From assembly GCA_015679605.1 (NCBI GenBank), contig JAAAVE010001083.1, forward strand, positions 1 to 10,389: a stretch of DNA of 10,389 bases, written 5' to 3'. The position numbers and the translations under genes were made by a program. Each line of letters opens with the position of its first letter. Positions within the stretch are counted from its first letter, which is position 1. Below the pieces are notes generated by a model. It was not told the DNA's origin and ran no database searches. It saw nothing but the letters and a program-made list of their open reading frames with translations. The DNA comes from Podila epigama (Eukaryota; Mortierellomycota; Mortierellomycetes; Mortierellales; Mortierellaceae). Shown in pieces: positions 1 through 8,257 of the stretch.

Positions 1-20
1 ATCATATAGAGCGTAATTAC

Positions 21-1112
21 CTCGAAAAGATCAAGCATTTCCATGGTGAGCTTTGCTTCGTTTTCGTGTGCCAAAACAATGGGAAAGAGCTCATGTAGAC
101 GAAGGTCCGTGGACCGACTTGTCGTTGTGCGTGCGACGACCTTGGGTGCTGTTGGAATGGGTGAGACTCCTGGCAAGAGTGTTGACCAGGCCGAGACTTT
201 TGGAACAGGGGTTGTGCGCTGCGGCTCAGAAGGGGCTGTTGCTGTTGCACTTGTTATCGCACCTGATGTTACTGTCGCTCCGGCATCGTGACTATCCACA
301 GACTCGGCGGTAGTGGACACTTTTCCTGACAATGAAGGCGAGGGGGTAGTCGAGGGAGAATGGTTGGAGCTGCTTTGCAAGTGTTCCTGTCCTTCTTTTG
401 AAGCGCTGTTTGATTGTAAGGTGGTCGTGGAAATAGTCCTATTACTAATGTTGTTGCTGTTGCTGTTGCTGCTGTTGCTATTGTTGCTGCGACTACTTTC
501 GATGCTTTCGATGCTAGAGTTGTTGCTGGGGTCAAACATGATTGACTTGAACTCTGAAGGAGGGAGCAATTGTGAAGAAGAGTCGAGTCCTGAAAGAGAG
601 CGTTCAGTGTCGATGGTATCGATGGAGTGAGAGTCAAAGCCACTCTCGGACTGCGAGTCTTCGAGGCTGGTGGGAGAGTCTGGCCGAGGGTGTCGATCCT
701 GTGAAGACTGCGGTGTCTGTAGTGACTGAGTGGGAAGAAGATGGTGATGGGCAAGATGTTCATCTTGGGTGTCATCAAAGTGAAGTGGATGATGATGATT
801 GCCATAGAGTGTTGATCTATTTTCCTTCCTATTCATAAGCTCGCCTGCATCCTTGTATGCATCCATGTTGTATGCATCCTTGTTGCTTCCATCCTTGCTT
901 GCATCTCTGTTTGCTCCTTTGCTTACATCCTTGTTGACTCCTTCGCTTGCTTCTAGCTCTTGTGGGGTTATCGTGGAGATGTCCTGGACAGGGTGGTGCC
1001 GAGACTGCTCTTGCCCATGTGGATGTGTCGAGTGATGCGCATCCGATGCATGCTCAGGCAAGGAAGAGTGATCGATACCAGGTGCGCCAGGGTGGTTGGC
1101 GGTTGGTACCAT
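21..1112 (-). CDS. Unidentified low-complexity protein, first exon (5' part of gene, continues off the window)
   Basis: On the minus strand, an ATG at 1112-1110 opens 364 codons with no stop, ending at 21 before GTAATT, a plausible splice donor, so the rest of the gene lies outside the window. An in-frame TAG lies near 1271 and I saw no in-frame ATG between it and 1112, which supports this start. I do not recognise the protein. Residues 1-45 are His/Pro-rich; 59-90 hold a degenerate Lys-Asp-Ala repeat (units like NKDVSK, NRDASK, NKDAYN); 105-125 are His-rich; 140-190 are Ser/Asp/Glu-rich; 198-224 form an Asn/Ser tract; 225-300 are Ser/Thr-rich. From about 301 complexity rises, with segments such as AWSTLLPGVSPIP and then RLHELFPIVLAHENEAKLTM, which may be the lead-in to a folded domain in the next exon. 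The N-terminal 300 residues look disordered, as in fungal signalling or trafficking proteins, but no function can be assigned. Other frames over this region also stay open because of the repetitive codons. Confidence 0.7.
441..494 (-). repeat. Asn/Ser-coding trinucleotide tract
   Basis: A run of AAC/AGC codons (TTGTTGCTG-type triplets on the plus strand) encodes residues 207-224, almost all Asn and Ser. It is a low-complexity expansion within the exon of the unidentified first gene. Confidence 0.7.
843..935 (-). repeat. Degenerate coding tandem repeat in the first gene
   Basis: On the plus strand the motif TATGCATCC and relatives (GCATCC, CATCCTTGTTG) recur between about 843 and 935. On the coding strand they give repeated Asp-Ala-Tyr/Ser-Lys-Asp units at residues 60-90. 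The copies are imperfect and vary in spacing, consistent with a slippage-grown minisatellite inside coding sequence. Confidence 0.6.
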
Positions 1113-2756
1113 GAGTTGGTGGACTGATTGTCTTGACAAAGAAAAGACGAAAAGAAAAGTAGGATTGAAGACGACAAAAAGAGTGCAAATCCTCGAGTCT
1201 AATGATCTGCTGTGCTGTCGCTGGTTTTTGTTGGAATTGACTGTATCGAGGCGAGCCAACCGATAATCTGACTACACACTGCAAGGATACGAGTTGATGA
1301 TAGATAATGCCGTTAGTGGCGTCCTTCCTGCGTGAATATTTTTCTTTTTTTTTTTAAAAAAAAAAGAGATGGTCTGTTGTGTGTGTGAATGTGTTTGTGT
1401 GAATGGACAACTCTGTGTGTGTGACGAAAAAAGACCTAATAGAAAGTAGACGAGTGGACGAATGAATGGATGTGTTGATGTTTGAGTTACTGTGAGTTAC
1501 TGAGAGTTACTTGGAGGTCATGATGCATTGCATTGTGTATTTGCTGATCAGTTGAAAATATTCTTGATGGAAAAGACAATGGCGTACCAGTACAAACAGA
1601 CAGACAAACAAAACAAACAAACAAACAAATAGAGAGAGAGAGAGAGAGAGATAGGGACAGATGTAATGTGTAATGTGTAAATGTGATGTGTAATGTGTTG
1701 GAAAATGTCTTTTTTTTTTCTTTTTCTTTTTCTTTTGTCAAGGAGTGTTGGTCAACAGATAAAGTCAGTCGAGTCGGTCAGGTGAAAAAAAATAAAAATA
1801 AAAAAAAATAGAAAGACAAAACAAGTTTGAAAGACAATTTTTTTTTTTTCTTTCTTCTGCTCTTGGCTCTCTCTCCTCTTTTCTGACCGTTTGAATCGAA
1901 TTAATCGTAGGTGGCCGAATGGGGAAGGCGCACAACACACATGCAAACAGTGACTGGTTGTTGTTTGTTTGTTGGTAGGATGATCGATCCCATCCCCCCT
2001 TTTCAAATTTCAAAAAGGTGCGTGAATGTGCCCGTGATACATCATATCATCACGCCTCATTCACTCACCCATTTCATGGTGTCTTTAATCCTTTACACCT
2101 GTCCTACTGACCGAATTCAACTGAGAAAAACTACACGTACGTATACCTCTATTATACGTTTTCTATTTTCCAAAAGAGTTGGAAAAGCAAAAAAAAAAAG
2201 CAATTTGTAAATAAAATAAACATAAACAACAAATAATTGTCCCAACAACAATCCATCAAAAAAAAGCATCGATCAATTTTTGGCAGTCCCTTCCCTTTCT
2301 TCAATTCAACATCATTGAAGAATTGAGTCGTTTGGATCGGGGCAATATACTTGGATCGCCAAATTGACAGGTCATTGGCTAGTCACCTTCACCTCCCTGG
2401 AGCTACAGGGTCCAAGGTCAATAGGATGGGTACCATGATATGAGCATTCAAAAGTGCAATGTCATCATCCTTGATCAAACCACAACCACCTCATTCACCT
2501 CATTCATTCTTGTAATCCAAATCTCGGTCAAACAAAGGAAAAAAAAAAAAAAAAGAAACACGGGTCGAGCGTCCTTCGAATTGCTCGAGTACATGCGCAA
2601 CGACCATTCCGTCTCATCCGGATCAGTGTGAATGCTTATTTTTTTTTATCATCATCTTTTTTTTTTTGTCTTTTCTTCCTTCTTTCTTTACTAATTCTCT
2701 TTCTCACATTTCTCATACGTTCACGCACACCACATAAACACACACACGTACCGCCA
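1113..2756. promoter_or_regulatory. Divergent intergenic region (promoters of the first gene and LETM1)
   Basis: This 1.64 kb stretch separates two genes that point away from each other, so it should hold both promoters. No convincing gene was found. It contains homopolymers (T and A runs at 1345-1363, T10 near 1840-1849, A14 near 2540-2553), simple repeats at 1604-1699, and pyrimidine-rich tracts at about 1838-1886 and 2636-2720. The second tract ends about 35 nt before the proposed LETM1 start and is typical of a fungal leader or core promoter. I could not place a TATA box or transcription start with confidence. A more complex, coding-like patch at 2281-2631 is reported separately. Confidence 0.55.
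1604..1699. repeat. Simple-repeat cluster: (AAAC)n, (AG)10 and GTAATGTGT repeats
   Basis: Three adjacent simple repeats: an AAAC-type tract at 1604-1629, ten perfect AG units at 1631-1650, and a TGTAATGTGTAA-like repeat at about 1670-1699 in which TAATGTGT recurs at least three times. They lie about 500-590 nt upstream of the first gene's start codon. No function can be read from them. Confidence 0.85.
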
Positions 2757-2817
2757 ATGTACAGAACCATTCGATCCTCGCCTCAGAGGATGGTCACCCT
2801 CACCCAACCATTGCCAT
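2757..2817 (+). other. LETM1: LETM1 exon 1: mitochondrial targeting sequence
   Basis: ATG at 2757 opens MYRTIRSSPQRMVTLTQPLP, Arg-rich with no acidic residue, as in mitochondrial presequences. It is cut after one base of codon 21 by GTAAGA at 2818. The first AG after the T-rich tracts at 2920-2953 is at 3076-3077, and joining there gives a Tyr codon and keeps the LETM1 frame. The start context is weak at -3 (C). A second in-frame ATG at 2790 has A at -3 and G at +4, so initiation there is possible. Confidence 0.7.
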
Positions 2818-5800
2818 GTAAGAGCAATAGAAGCAAAAAGAAAAAAGAATAAAACGAGCATCGATTAAGAAGAGCACAACGGAATAATTAAAAAAGTGTC
2901 ACACGCTGATTGTTATCTATTTTTTTTTTTTTTCATACTTTATTTTTTTTTTTGCTTCGCCCAAATCGTCCCCTCCACAAACTTTCAACCGTCGTCGTGA
3001 ATGAATGAATTCAAAACGTGCATTGACAAAATAAACCGTGGAAAAACATTCGACTCATTGCGCGCGCGTACAAATAGACCATTCGTGTCCCTTCTCGCCC
3101 CTCCGTGTCACCATCATTACGCCCTATTACCACACCATCCGAGTAAATAGAGTCTTTTATACAAAACCAACCGCGCTTCAGCAACAACAACTACACCTTC
3201 AGGAGCAGCAACAGCATCTACAACGTCATGGTCATCTTCCTCCTGATAACCCTCTTCAGCATCACCTCCATCAACACCACTCCCAACACACCTTTCATTC
3301 TTCATCCAAACCACACACACCTGCCTCTCTCTCACTCACCGGCAACCTCGCCCATAGTAGAACCATGGCCGAATCTCAACATCCACTCTTTCTCCCATCC
3401 TTCCTCACCAGAGAAGCCGTTGCATCCCGTACCAAGGAGCTGCTCAACCAGCGCCCAGGACCAGTACCAGTATCAGCATCAACCTCAACCTCAACCATGG
3501 CAAAGCCATCCCTTTGGATCCGGTTTAAAAACGAAATGATCCATTATTGGCATGGTACAAAACTCCTCGGCACAGAAATCAAAATCTCTTCCAAACTCGC
3601 ACACCGCATCCTGCACGGTAACAAACTCTCTCGTCGAGAACAAGCCCAACTTCGTCGGACCACAGGCGACCTCTTACGTCTCATCCCATTTTCGGTCTTT
3701 GTGATTGTTCCCTTCATGGAGTTTCTCTTGCCAGTCGCGCTCAAACTCTTTCCAAATATGCTTCCTTCTACTTTTGAACATACTTCTGAGGCAGTAGAGA
3801 AAAAAAAGAAACTCATCAAGATGCGTTTGGAAGTAGCAAGGTTTTTGCAACAGACCATAGAAGAATCGGACAATCCAGCTTCCTCCTCTGCTTCACCTTT
3901 ATCGTCAGCAGCAGCAGCAGCAACAGCACGAACAACAACAGCAACAATAAAATCATCAGCCTCTGTCAAAGAACTCGGCGCCTACTTCAAAAAGGTCCGC
4001 ACAAACGGAACAAGTCAAGCCTCGACTGAGGAACTGGTTCGAGTCGCAAAACTCTTTCCCAATGAACTCTTGCTCGATAACCTGAAGCGACCGCAGCTCC
4101 AATCCATGTGTCGATACATGAACCTCAATGCCTTTGGAACCGATGCTTTTTTGCGATATCGAATGCGGAACCAACTGTGGACCATCAAGAAGGATGATAG
4201 AGTATGAAGTTGTTGGTTTTTTTTTTCCTGATTCCATTCCACCATGCTAATTCATTGCCAACTCATGTACCACACATCCATGCATCCTATTCACTTGCTT
4301 TACTAACCCACGTTCTCATATCTCAAAAACTCACATCACTCACATCACTCACCCATATCACTTCACTCCACTAGCTTCTCATGACTGAAGGCATAGACTC
4401 ACTCACGCTCCAGGAACTCTACACCGCGTGCCAAAACCGTGGCATGTGTATTGACGATGCAAAACCAGAGCGACTCAAGAGTGAACTTGCGCAATGGCTC
4501 GAACTCCATCTCACACATTCCATTCCTGCAACACTCTTGATCCTTTCCCGTGCCTTTTCACTCAACGGTGACACTTCTGCCTCTCCTTCACCTGCCTCCA
4601 CAACTGCTACAATCACGTTTCCTACTCAAACTAGTATCCCTGATGCATCTACCAAAACACCATTCACTACTACAACAACATTTGCATCCTCAACTGCAAC
4701 TGAATCTGGAACAACTGTACAATCCACAACAGAAACATCATCTACAACAACAACAACAACACCCCACGCAACTCTCGCCAACTCTCCTGTGGTCCAAGCC
4801 ATTGAGGCAACACTTTCATCCTTGCCCGAAAAAGTGGTTCTTCAGGCAAAGATCCACGCTTCAAAACTGGATGATCAAAATCAACAGCCTGCCACGACAC
4901 CTGAACAGAAACTTAAAGTCCTTCAACATCAAGAAGAGCTTATTGCATCTGAAAATGCTCTCAAGAAGAAACACCAGAGAGATATGGAAGTAGCAGCAGC
5001 AGAAGCAGCAGCGACAGCGACAGACCATCGTGCCCTTGATTCTGTTCATGGGATTCAAGAGTTTGACTCTTCAAGAACCACTCCCTTGACAAACAAAGAG
5101 AACAACAACCTGGGACAGTCGATGCATTCACAGACCATCCACACCTTTGACTCTGCTATTCAACAACCACCACCAGTTGTCAATGTCCACAGCAGTACTG
5201 TCAACCAACCAACAACCATGACAACCCCCATCTCACAGCAGCAAGGACATGTCCACGACGACAACAATGGGACCAGCATAGACGCTCTCAATGACAAGGC
5301 GCGTTTGACAGAACAGCAATTGATTGAACTTCGTGCTGCACTCGGTATCATGTTCTCACGTAGTTCCGTCCTTGAAGAACGTGAGAAACTCAGAGACTTG
5401 AAGAGGAATCGACAAGGTTATAAAGAGGTAAACATCTCTTCGTTTTCTTCCCCATCCCCCCATTTGGCCATTACACATATTTCTAGGGAAGATAGCGATA
5501 CTTACATTTTTTAATGTTCTTTCACCATTCCATTCTCTCCAACATCAACTCAACACACACCCTTCTTCCTTCCTTCCAGGACCTGTCCAAAGTCCATGCC
5601 TCAGAAACCAAGGTCACTCAAAGACTAGGCCAAAGATTAGAACAAATGATCAAAAGCCTCGACAAGGAACTCCTCGCGTACGACACCAACATTAGCAACA
5701 CTCTTCAAGCCTTTGCTGCCAATGAACAAGGTGAACTCTCTGTCAAGGACCTTGCCAAAGCCCTCAGGGTCATCCAGCACACTCCAACCGAGGACAACAT

Positions 5801-5984
5801 CAAAGCCATCATCCAACGTCTTGACCCCAATGGAGATGGCCTCGTCCTCCTCAGCCATATCTGGGAACTCGCCCAACAGGTGGAGCACGAGGATGGCTCC
5901 AATTATCTCAGACTGGGTGTCCTGAGCGGTTTAGATGCTCCTTTGGCTGTCGAAAAGAAGCGATTGGGTCGATTGAACAAGTAG
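2757..5984 (+). CDS. LETM1: LETM1/Mdm38 family mitochondrial inner-membrane protein (4 exons)
   Basis: Proposed exons are 2757-2817, 3078-4201, 4375-5427 and 5580-5984, giving 880 aa; all introns are GT-AG and the total is an exact multiple of three. LETM1/Mdm38 proteins sit in the mitochondrial inner membrane, support K+/H+ (and reportedly Ca2+/H+) exchange, and bind mitoribosomes. Visible here: an Arg-rich N-terminus; a possible processing site RVFY/T at 45-49; a Gln/His-rich stretch at 54-100; the core from about 165; and the family signature membrane segment LIPFSVFVIVPFMEFLLP at 222-239, followed by KLFPNMLPSTF. The ribosome-binding-like domain runs to about 430, and the exon 2/3 join restores DDRLLMTEGIDSLTLQELY. 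Next come a Thr/Ser-rich linker (about 455-533), LSSLPEKVV plus coiled coil, a second coiled coil near 700-790, and an EF-hand-like loop DPNGDGLVLLSH at 828-839. It is longer than yeast Mdm38 or human LETM1 because of the linkers. An ATG-only reading of exon 2 would start at residue 117 (3365) and lose the presequence, so the upstream exon is preferred. Confidence 0.93.
4202..4374 (+). other. LETM1: LETM1 intron 2 with TACTAAC branch-point match
   Basis: The donor is GTATGA at 4202 and the acceptor CTAG ends at 4374; both flanking exons are in phase 0. TACTAAC at 4301-4307 is a perfect match to the classic fungal branch-point sequence. A T10 run at 4217-4226 lies 15 nt after the donor. Confidence 0.85.
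4650..4765 (+). repeat. LETM1: Thr-coding ACA/ACT repeat in LETM1 exon 3
   Basis: Runs of ACA and ACT codons encode several polythreonine stretches (TTTTT and TTTTTT) inside a Thr/Ser-rich linker at about residues 455-533. The linker lies between the folded matrix domain and the LSSLPEKVV coiled-coil segment. Codon repetition suggests slippage growth. Confidence 0.8.
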
Positions 5985-6051
5985 TTCGTCCTTACTCCAC
6001 TTTTTTGTCCTCTCCTGTTTGCGACTTGACCTTTCTTTTTGTTAATATGTC

Positions 6052-6057
6052 TATAAA
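6052..6057 (+). terminator. LETM1: Candidate LETM1 polyadenylation signal (TATAAA)
   Basis: TATAAA lies about 68 nt after the LETM1 stop codon within a T-rich 3' region. It is a common fungal variant of AATAAA. Confidence 0.4.
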
Positions 6058-6103
6058 ATCACTGGCACAAAAGAACAGCGAAAACTTCCTTTTCTTTTTT
6101 TTT

Positions 6104-6132
6104 CCTACGTCGTCCTTTTTCCCTACGTCGTC
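6104..6132 (+). repeat. Direct repeat of CCTACGTCGTC
   Basis: The 11-mer CCTACGTCGTC occurs at 6104-6114 and again at 6122-6132, separated by a short T-rich spacer, in the LETM1/GVP36 convergent region. Its role is unknown. Confidence 0.7.
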
Positions 6133-6173
6133 TTTAAATGAGGACATCATTGTATGATTATATTTCTTTGTTG

Positions 6174-6179
6174 TTTATT
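6174..6179 (-). terminator. GVP36: Candidate GVP36 polyadenylation signal (AATAAA)
   Basis: A perfect AATAAA on the minus strand about 207 nt after the GVP36 stop codon. It lies short of the LETM1 signal on the other strand, so the two transcripts could end without overlapping. Confidence 0.45.
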
Positions 6180-6385
6180 CCTATACACAGTTGGTTTCGT
6201 CCACTTCATCCTCCACTCGCTCAGAGCTTCATCATTCAATCAGAGCCGCTCTGTCAGCGTCCTGTCCATCCATCCGTCTTTCCGTCCTTCAGTTCTCATC
6301 CATGCATCCCTCCTTCCATCTGTTCGTCTCATTCCAAAGTCTCGCTTGAAAGAAAAAAAAACATGAAGAGAAAAAAAAACCTTAC

Positions 6386-7930
6386 TTATTCAGCACGGCT
6401 GTTGCGATACAATGCCTCCTGTGTGACATGGAGCTCATCAATCTCGGGAGAGACCTCTGCCAACAATTCTTGGGCCTCCTTAAAGAACGCCAACTGGGCA
6501 GCCACCATATCAGCCAAGTTGCGGAGAGGCTCAGGCTAATTATGACATTGCGGGAAAAAAAAAGACGTGTACTGATGAGTTACAACGAACATATATACAT
6601 TTCATACAACATGATAAAGCTCGAATGCGTAAAAACAGACAAGAGAAAAAAAAGAAAAAAAAAGGAAAACCACTTACAGTCTCCAAAACAGACTTCATCA
6701 ATGTCGTTGCCTCCTCCAACGCAGCCACAAACAAATCCTCTGCCTGCTCCACTTCAACCCGTGCCGCTTCCGACCTCTCAGGCTTCGTTGTCCGGTAGGC
6801 TGCCTTGGCAGAATCCAATGCCAATCTCGCATTCTGCACATTCTTACGTGCCTTCATCGCAAACCCAATCTGTGTGTTCAATGTGGTTCCAAAGGGTTGC
6901 ACAAACTTGGTCGTGATCTCTTGATCCATCGCCAATCGTCGGTCTCCAATCTTTTCCTGAACGGCCGCATACTTGGACAGTGCCACTCCCAAGGGCTCCT
7001 CCAATCCAATCGCCTCTGCACCTTGGAACGAGGCTCGCGACAAGGCATGGGCCAATGTCTTGGGGGGTACTGCCTCCTTACGATCTTCGAGCGCAGCAGC
7101 CTCTACTGCAATCTTTTCTGCTGGCGACAGCGCAACCTGTTGAATCTTGTCCGACACTGTCCGTCCAAACTCACCAAGCGTCTCTTGCAATTGCGCAGGG
7201 TAATCATATGTCGAAGTCGAATAGGTCCGCGTAATACGGAGAAGGTTCGTGTGCGTGTTACGCAACGCATCCACACGCTAATGGTTGTTCCGTTCAAGGA
7301 ATTCAGAGAAAAAGAAGAGTGATGGAGTGCGTGTGTGTGTGTGTGTGTGAATGTGTCAGTGCGTGGTACTATTTCATGTTCATTTTTTCTTCTTCATTCC
7401 TTTTGTCGGCACTAGTTAATCAAGCTAATTACCTTTTCCAGATCCTTGTACTCTTGAGGAAGCTCAGTAATGTCCTCGGCAGTGCCCATCTTTTCTTGAG
7501 CAAACTAACGCATTGTATTTTTTTTTAAACAATCAAAAGAGATGCAAAAAAAAAAAGCAAGAATGAGAAATCATGAGCTTCACCATTAGACCGTCCGTCA
7601 ACCCCCAGCTTCTTGCTTCGTGTCCAAAACAGCAACATGCATGGTGCATGAGTGAATGTGTAATGCAAGTTGGCTTTTTCTCATGATATATATGTGTAAT
7701 ATATACATGTGTGATTGCGCCATGTGTTGAAATCAATTTCCTTTCCGTCGAATGAGCAAAGCCTTGCGCGTGGATGACATTCAAGTGCCCAAAAAAAAAA
7801 AAAAAAATAAAAAAAAAAACCATGTTTTCTTTTGGGTCGTTATCGTTACCTGCTTGACTTGACCAAGTTGCTTGCCAAGCTTGGCAGCAAGTGGGTTCAG
7901 TTGCTGAGAAAATGCCTTGAATTGATCCAT
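6386..7930 (-). CDS. GVP36: BAR-domain protein, Gvp36 family (4 exons)
   Basis: Exons in coding order are 7930-7850, 7504-7433, 7277-6678 and 6535-6386 (stop TAA 6388-6386), giving 300 aa. All three introns are GT-AG and phase 0. Gvp36-type proteins are peripheral BAR proteins that bind curved Golgi and endosomal membranes and affect vesicle traffic and endocytosis. The joined N-terminus has an amphipathic lead (MDQFKAFSQQLNPLAAKLG, residues 1-19), followed across exon joins by EDITELPQEYKDLEKRVDAL, the family signature. Long charged helices follow at about 60-290: DRRLAMDQEITTKFVQPF, KARKNVQNARLALDSAKAAY, a VEQAEDLFVAALEEATTLM segment, and a C-terminal helix starting PEPLRNLADMVAAQ. Length is close to yeast Gvp36 (about 326 aa). 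The start has A at -3 and G at +4. The gene lies in tandem downstream of GPC1 and converges on LETM1. A donor-like GTAAGG sits directly after the stop. Confidence 0.9.
7331..7349. repeat. (GT)n microsatellite in GVP36 intron 2
   Basis: Nine and a half uninterrupted GT units on the plus strand (CA on the gene's sense strand) lie within GVP36 intron 2 (7278-7432). Confidence 0.9.
7505..7849 (-). other. GVP36: GVP36 intron 1 (345 nt), the longest intron of the complete genes
   Basis: The donor is GTAACG at 7849 and the acceptor TTAG ends at 7505. On the sense strand it carries T17 (7791-7807) and T11 (7809-7819) runs starting 30 nt after the donor, and an AT/GT-rich patch near 7688-7712. No gene or RNA was recognised inside it. 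Confidence 0.8.
7791..7819. repeat. A17-T-A11 homopolymer
   Basis: Seventeen A, one T, then eleven A on the plus strand, inside GVP36 intron 1. It is the second-largest homopolymer tract in the window. Confidence 0.9.
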
Positions 7931-8088
7931 GATGTCGTTTTTGTCGTGTTGGTTGAGAGAGATGATGAATGATGAAGTAGAAAAAGCTAAAAAGTAGAAG
8001 TAGAAAAAAGTAGAACGCCTCACTTATCCACAGACGGTCAAATAAGCTTTTTTTTTCTCTCGTCTCTTCTTCCACTAGCATGTTGAAC

Positions 8089-8109
8089 ACTGTACGACTG
8101 TACGACTGT
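8089..8109. repeat. 8-bp tandem repeat ACTGTACG in the GVP36 promoter
   Basis: The unit ACTGTACG occurs twice in full, then as a partial third copy (ACTGTAC matches 7 of 8 before TGC). Each copy carries the palindrome GTAC. It lies about 160-180 nt upstream of the GVP36 start codon. Confidence 0.75.
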
Positions 8110-8246
8110 ACTGCATACTTTTGCTCCTCCCCCCCCCCTTGCATTGCATCCAATCGCGCCACTTTCCATTATTACATTGGCGCAAGAAAAAAAAAAAAAC
8201 ACACACACAAGGATCCAATTGCTTGGCATTTCTCAATTGGTATTAT

Positions 8247-8252
8247 TTTATA
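8247..8252 (-). terminator. GPC1: Candidate GPC1 polyadenylation signal (TATAAA)
   Basis: TATAAA on the minus strand begins only 6 nt after the GPC1 stop codon, in an AT-rich run. It is a weak candidate because it is so close to the stop. Confidence 0.3.
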
Positions 8253-8257
8253 CTATT

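Larger units (their letters stand above)
5985..6385. other. Convergent 3' intergenic region between LETM1 and GVP36
   Basis: About 400 nt between two converging stop codons, with no gene seen. It holds the likely 3' UTRs, a polyadenylation signal on each strand, a duplicated 11-mer at 6104-6132, and a pyrimidine-rich stretch with CATCC/CGTCC repeats at about 6262-6338. Confidence 0.75.
7931..8257 (-). promoter_or_regulatory. GPC1-GVP36 spacer, containing the GVP36 promoter
   Basis: This 327-nt tandem spacer must hold the GPC1 3' UTR and the GVP36 promoter. Four GTAGAA hexamers (7977, 7994, 8000 and 8010; TTCTAC on the sense strand) lie 47-85 nt before the start codon. An 8-bp tandem repeat lies at 8089-8109, a C10 run at 8129-8138, and an inverted CCAAT (ATTGG) near 8177. 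No TATA box was identified with confidence. Confidence 0.55.

Noticed and set aside
17-250. A Gln-rich 77-codon minus-strand frame starting MQQQQ
   Set aside because: It is a frame-shifted reading of the CAA/ACA-rich sequence of the first gene.
269-805. A 178-codon minus-strand frame starting MAIIIIHF
   Set aside because: It overlaps the 364-codon frame from 1112 in a different register. Its Ala/Thr runs come from the same AAC/AGC repeats, it has no better start context, and it does not reach the conserved-looking end near 21.
1604-1699. Repeats as a CRISPR-like array
   Set aside because: They are mono- to tetranucleotide and short imperfect repeats with no unique spacers, in a fungal genome.
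2566-2585. TTCGAA-containing patch as a tRNA B box
   Set aside because: No matching A box, acceptor stem or anticodon arm could be built around it.
2628-2852. A 74-residue hydrophobic, Phe/Leu-rich small protein
   Set aside because: The hydrophobic part is translation of the pyrimidine-rich leader; the useful part is only the LETM1 first exon from 2757.
3038-3364. LETM1 starting at 3038
   Set aside because: Position 3038 is GTG, not ATG, which is not a credible nuclear start; the spliced exon at 2757-2817 explains the N-terminus better.
3544-3969. Antisense 141-codon frame across LETM1
   Set aside because: It lies opposite the conserved LETM1 membrane domain and is explained by codon bias on the real strand.
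5514-5579. Separate gene starting at the ATG at 5514
   Set aside because: The stretch before 5580 is intron with a pyrimidine-rich acceptor; joining 5427 to 5580 continues the LETM1 coiled coil and EF-hand in frame.
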